Assembly (NCBI GenBank): GCA_036008325.1
Contig: DASYNW010000247.1
Span: 1 to 7,213, forward strand
Direction: 5' to 3'
DNA from: AP-15 sp036008325
GTDB taxonomy: Bacteria > Pseudomonadota > Alphaproteobacteria > ATCC43930 > CGMCC-115725
DNA length: 7,213 bases
Below are positions 5,202 through 7,213 of this stretch, piece after piece. The notes below the pieces were generated by a model. It made no database searches, had not been told where the DNA came from, and saw only the letters and a list, made by a program, of their open reading frames with translations. Each line of letters starts with the position of its first letter. Within the stretch, counting starts at the first letter, position 1. A program made the position numbers and the translations under genes.

Positions 5202-5975
5202 GTGGCGCTGACCCGGTCCGGGTTCGGCAAGGTCCAATCGGGCCTCGTCGTCGCAATCGCCTTGGCGGCATGGGTGTCGGCGGCGATCTGCGTGTCGGTC
5301 GCGGCGCGGGCGCAGCCGCAGCCGCCCGACCGGCAGGCGACCGTGCTGCATCTGAGCCAGACGGCCGAGCGCAAGGTGGTACGCGACCTGTTGCGCATCG
5401 AATTGAGGGTCGAGGAGACCGGCGCCGACCCGCTGGCGCTGCAATCGGCGATCAACCGCCGGATGGTGGCGGCGCTCGACCGGGCGCATCAGGTGCAAGG
5501 GGTCGAAGTCGAAACCGGCGCTTACGCGGTCAACGAGGAGCAGCCGCAAAACGGCCCGCCGCGGTGGCGCGGCAGTCAGTCGGTGATCCTGAGCGGCAAA
5601 GGTGCCGATGCGGCGCTGAAGCTCGCCGGGACATTGCAATCCGATGGGCTCTTGATGTCCTCGCTCGGCTACGAAGTCTCGCCCGAGACGGTGCGTGGCG
5701 CCGAGAAAGATCTGACCGCCGAGGCGCTGGCCGGGCTCGACCAGCGCGCCGCGTCGATCGCCGACCGCCTGCATCTGAGGGTGCTGCGCTACCGCGACCT
5801 GCAGATCGGCAATGCCGAAACCGGCGATGGGCCGATGCCGCGCTTTGCCGGGGCGATGGCGATGGCCGCCCCGGTGGGCGCACCCGGCGAGGCGGCGATC
5901 CGGGTCACGGTCGCGGCCGAGCTGCTGCTCGGCCCAGCGCCCCTCGGGCCGCCGCACTCCCCGCCCCACCCGTAG
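5202..5975 (+). CDS. SIMPL (DUF541) domain-containing protein with signal peptide
   Basis: From GTG 5202 the protein has 257 residues; ATG 5187 would give 262. The N-terminus has a basic start (TRSGFGK), a hydrophobic core (VVAIALAAWVSAAICVSVAA) and an AxA-like cleavage site near ARAQ, so it should be exported to the periplasm. The mature part begins VLHLSQTAERKVVRDLLRIEL, the usual SIMPL opening, in which residues near the N-terminus read 'xLxLSxTxERxVxxDxL'. It continues with RRMVAALDRA, VETGAYAVNEE and, near the end, AAIRVTVAAELLL. The tail is Pro-rich. SIMPL proteins are envelope proteins of poorly known function; some relatives bind cations or affect oxidative stress. The gene is divergent from hemD, and the ThiE-like gene follows after 10 bases, so those two are probably co-transcribed. 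Confidence 0.78.
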   Translation: MALTRSGFGKVQSGLVVAIALAAWVSAAICVSVAARAQPQPPDRQATVLHLSQTAERKVVRDLLRIELRVEETGADPLALQSAINRRMVAALDRAHQVQGVEVETGAYAVNEEQPQNGPPRWRGSQSVILSGKGADAALKLAGTLQSDGLLMSSLGYEVSPETVRGAEKDLTAEALAGLDQRAASIADRLHLRVLRYRDLQIGNAETGDGPMPRFAGAMAMAAPVGAPGEAAIRVTVAAELLLGPAPLGPPHSPPHP

Positions 5976-5985
5976 GTCCGGCGCC

Positions 5986-6615
5986 ATGGATTTGCCCGAT
6001 CCGCCGCTGCTGGTGATCTCCGACCGCAGCCAGGTGCTCCGGCCGCTCGTCGAAATTGCCGAGGCCGCCTTTGCCGGCGGTTGCCGCTGGTTCAGCCTGC
6101 GCGAGAAGGATCTGCCGCCGGCCGAGCGCGGCGAGCTGCTGGCGGCGCTGGTAAGGCTCGGCCACCGGTTTGGCGCAACCGTGATGGCGCACGAGGATAT
6201 CGAGACGGTGGCCAAGGCCGGCGCCGGCGGCGTGCATCTTCCGAGCGGCGGCGATCCGCAGGCGGCCCGCTTCCGGCTGCCCGGCGCGCTGATCGGCGCC
6301 TCGGCTCATTCGGGCCTGGAAGCCAAGTCCTTGCTGCGCGCCGGCGCCGATTATGTAACCGTGAGCCCGGTCTTCCTGACCGCAAGCAAGCCTGGCTACG
6401 GTCCGGCGCTGGGGCTCGACGGCCTCGCTGCCATCGCCGCCGAAGCGCCCGGCCCGGTCGTGGCGCTGGGCGGCATCGCCCCGGACAATGCCGCGCTGTG
6501 CCGCGCCGCCGGCGCGTCCGGGATTGCGGTCATGGGCGAGGTAATGCGCGCCGCCGACCCACGCGCCAAGATCGAGCGGTTTGTTCAAGCGCTGTCGGTG
6601 GGGAGCGCGTCCTAG
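5986..6615 (+). CDS. Thiamine phosphate synthase / TenI-family protein (atypical ThiE)
   Basis: The 209-residue protein follows the ThiE/TenI TIM-barrel plan. It shows ISDR (11-14), SLREKDLP (37-44, R39 and K41 kept for pyrimidine-diphosphate binding), GVHLP (82-86), IGASAHS (103-109, with H108), SPVF-x-T-x-SK (127-135), VALGGIAPDN (159-168) and GIAVMGEVMRA (179-189). ThiE joins HMP pyrophosphate to thiazole phosphate to make thiamine phosphate; TenI is a thiazole tautomerase on the same fold. Several ThiE positions differ: the usual Asn-Asp pair reads H69-E70, and the GQxD metal loop after VHL reads PSGG. The SAHS-GADYV-SK-PG pattern leans towards the TenI side. I therefore call the family with confidence but not the reaction. 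ATG 5986 lies 10 bases after the SIMPL stop with only a weak AGG site near 5974-5976, which suggests coupling. Confidence 0.82.
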   Translation: MDLPDPPLLVISDRSQVLRPLVEIAEAAFAGGCRWFSLREKDLPPAERGELLAALVRLGHRFGATVMAHEDIETVAKAGAGGVHLPSGGDPQAARFRLPGALIGASAHSGLEAKSLLRAGADYVTVSPVFLTASKPGYGPALGLDGLAAIAAEAPGPVVALGGIAPDNAALCRAAGASGIAVMGEVMRAADPRAKIERFVQALSVGSAS

Positions 6616-6660
6616 CCCGGACCGTCGGTGCCACGCCCCTTCATCGAACGGGCGCATCGG

Positions 6661-6666
6661 TCTAAT
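6661..6666 (+). promoter_or_regulatory. Candidate -10 box before the enoyl-CoA hydratase gene
   Basis: TCTAAT matches TATAAT at five of six bases in the 79-base gap after the ThiE-like gene. It lies 28 bases before ATG 6695. No good -35 hexamer is visible 16-18 bases upstream (CCTTCA at best), so the gene could equally be read through from the SIMPL and ThiE-like genes. Confidence 0.25.
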
Positions 6667-6694
6667 CTGCGGGCAACGCAAGGACAGGGGCGGC

Positions 6695-7213
6695 ATGGGC
6701 AATATCAACGCCAGCATCGATCTGCGCCGCGACGGCCGGATCGCGATCGTGATCGCCGACAATCCGCCGGTCAACGCGCTGAAGCACGAGGTCCGCGCCG
6801 GGCTCGCCGAGGCGCTGCGCCGGGCCGGCGACGACAATGCCGTCGAAGCGGTGGTGATCGCCTGCGCTGGGCGCACCTTTTTCGCCGGCGCCGACATCAC
6901 CGAATTCGGCCAGAAGCCGCGGTCCCCGAGCCTCGCCGAGGTGATCGCCCAAATCGAGGCGATGCCAAAGCCGGTGGTCGCGGCCTTGCACGGCACCGCT
7001 TTAGGCGGCGGCTTTGAGCTGGCGCTCGCCTGCCATTTCCGGGTCGCCGCGGCGGCGGCGCGGATGGGCCTGCCCGAGGTCAAGCTCGGCCTGTTGCCCG
7101 GCGCCGGCGGGACCCAGCGCCTGCCGCGCCTCATAGGCCCGGAAAAGGCGTTGCGGATGATTGTCACCGGCGAGCCGCTGGGCGCGGCGCAAGCGCTGGC
7201 CGACGGCATCGTC
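6695..7213 (+). CDS. Enoyl-CoA hydratase domain, probably the N-terminal part of a FadB/FadJ-like bifunctional enzyme (3' truncated)
   Basis: The window holds the first 173 residues of a crotonase-fold protein. FFAGADITEF (62-71) supplies one oxyanion-hole NH at A66, and HGTALGGGFELALA (99-112) supplies the second at G105. Catalytic glutamates E108 and E128 are both present, 20 residues apart as in rat enoyl-CoA hydratase (E144/E164). GLLPGAGGTQRLPRLIG (132-148) follows. The opening DNPPVNAL (22-29) and the GADITEFG wording resemble bifunctional enoyl-CoA hydratase / 3-hydroxyacyl-CoA dehydrogenases of Alphaproteobacteria more than stand-alone hydratases. The dehydrogenase half would lie beyond the window, so this is inference. 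The enzyme hydrates trans-2-enoyl-CoA in fatty-acid beta-oxidation. ATG 6695 is preceded by AAGGA at 6680-6684 and AGGGG at 6686-6690. Confidence 0.88.
   Translation, partial: MGNINASIDLRRDGRIAIVIADNPPVNALKHEVRAGLAEALRRAGDDNAVEAVVIACAGRTFFAGADITEFGQKPRSPSLAEVIAQIEAMPKPVVAALHGTALGGGFELALACHFRVAAAAARMGLPEVKLGLLPGAGGTQRLPRLIGPEKALRMIVTGEPLGAAQALADGIV

Noticed and set aside
5812..5985. 58-residue N-terminal extension of the ThiE-like protein
   Set aside because: It lies inside the SIMPL gene and is Arg/Pro-rich; the ThiE fold begins at MDLPDPPLLVISDR.
5088..6215. Minus-strand open frame of 375 codons opposite the SIMPL and ThiE-like genes
   Set aside because: It is antisense to two well-supported genes, rich in Arg, Gly, Pro and Ser, and has no family motif.

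Overview
The window looks like chromosomal DNA from a high-GC alphaproteobacterium. The main evidence is the hemD - Mic60/mitofilin-like - hemY block, a gene order I know from Alphaproteobacteria. A Rhodospirillales-type organism is plausible, but the sequence does not settle the order. Most genes are strongly GC-rich (49 of 60 bases in 6421-6480 by hand count). The 5' accessory block is close to 50% (29 of 60 in 421-480, 30 of 60 in 841-900).

Layout. (1) 2-151: the last 49 codons of a plus-strand gene, probably of the MmgE/PrpD family. (2) 152-1186: a two-gene Fic toxin-antitoxin cassette. It has its own TATAAT box and ribosome binding site, a 59-residue antitoxin with an NTKIEN inhibitory motif, and an overlapping Fic gene with a perfect HPFDDGNGRTAR motif. 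Its base composition suggests it was acquired, and it ends 72 bases from a tRNA gene. (3) 1259-1333, minus strand: tRNA-Thr(CGT) with CCA encoded and a promoter-like sequence just upstream. (4) 5081 down to 1404, minus strand: hemD, a Mic60-like membrane-anchored coiled-coil protein, and hemY, spaced as one operon (19-base gap, then a TGATG junction). hemC is not next to hemD here. (5) 5202-6615, plus strand: a secreted SIMPL-domain protein followed 10 bases later by a ThiE/TenI-family protein. (6) 6695 to the window end: the crotonase domain of an enoyl-CoA hydratase, probably the N-terminal part of a FadB/FadJ-like bifunctional enzyme.

How the genes fit together. HemD makes uroporphyrinogen III, the branch-point tetrapyrrole. 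Mic60-like proteins shape inner or intracytoplasmic membranes. HemY of this type is a membrane-anchored TPR protein of uncertain function that is associated with heme synthesis. The block therefore links tetrapyrrole production with membrane architecture. The divergent plus-strand genes are a mixed set (envelope, thiamine-type, fatty-acid oxidation).

I see no CRISPR array, insertion sequence, phage gene or clearly undescribed system. The most interesting region is the Fic cassette, followed by the atypical ThiE/TenI-like active site.
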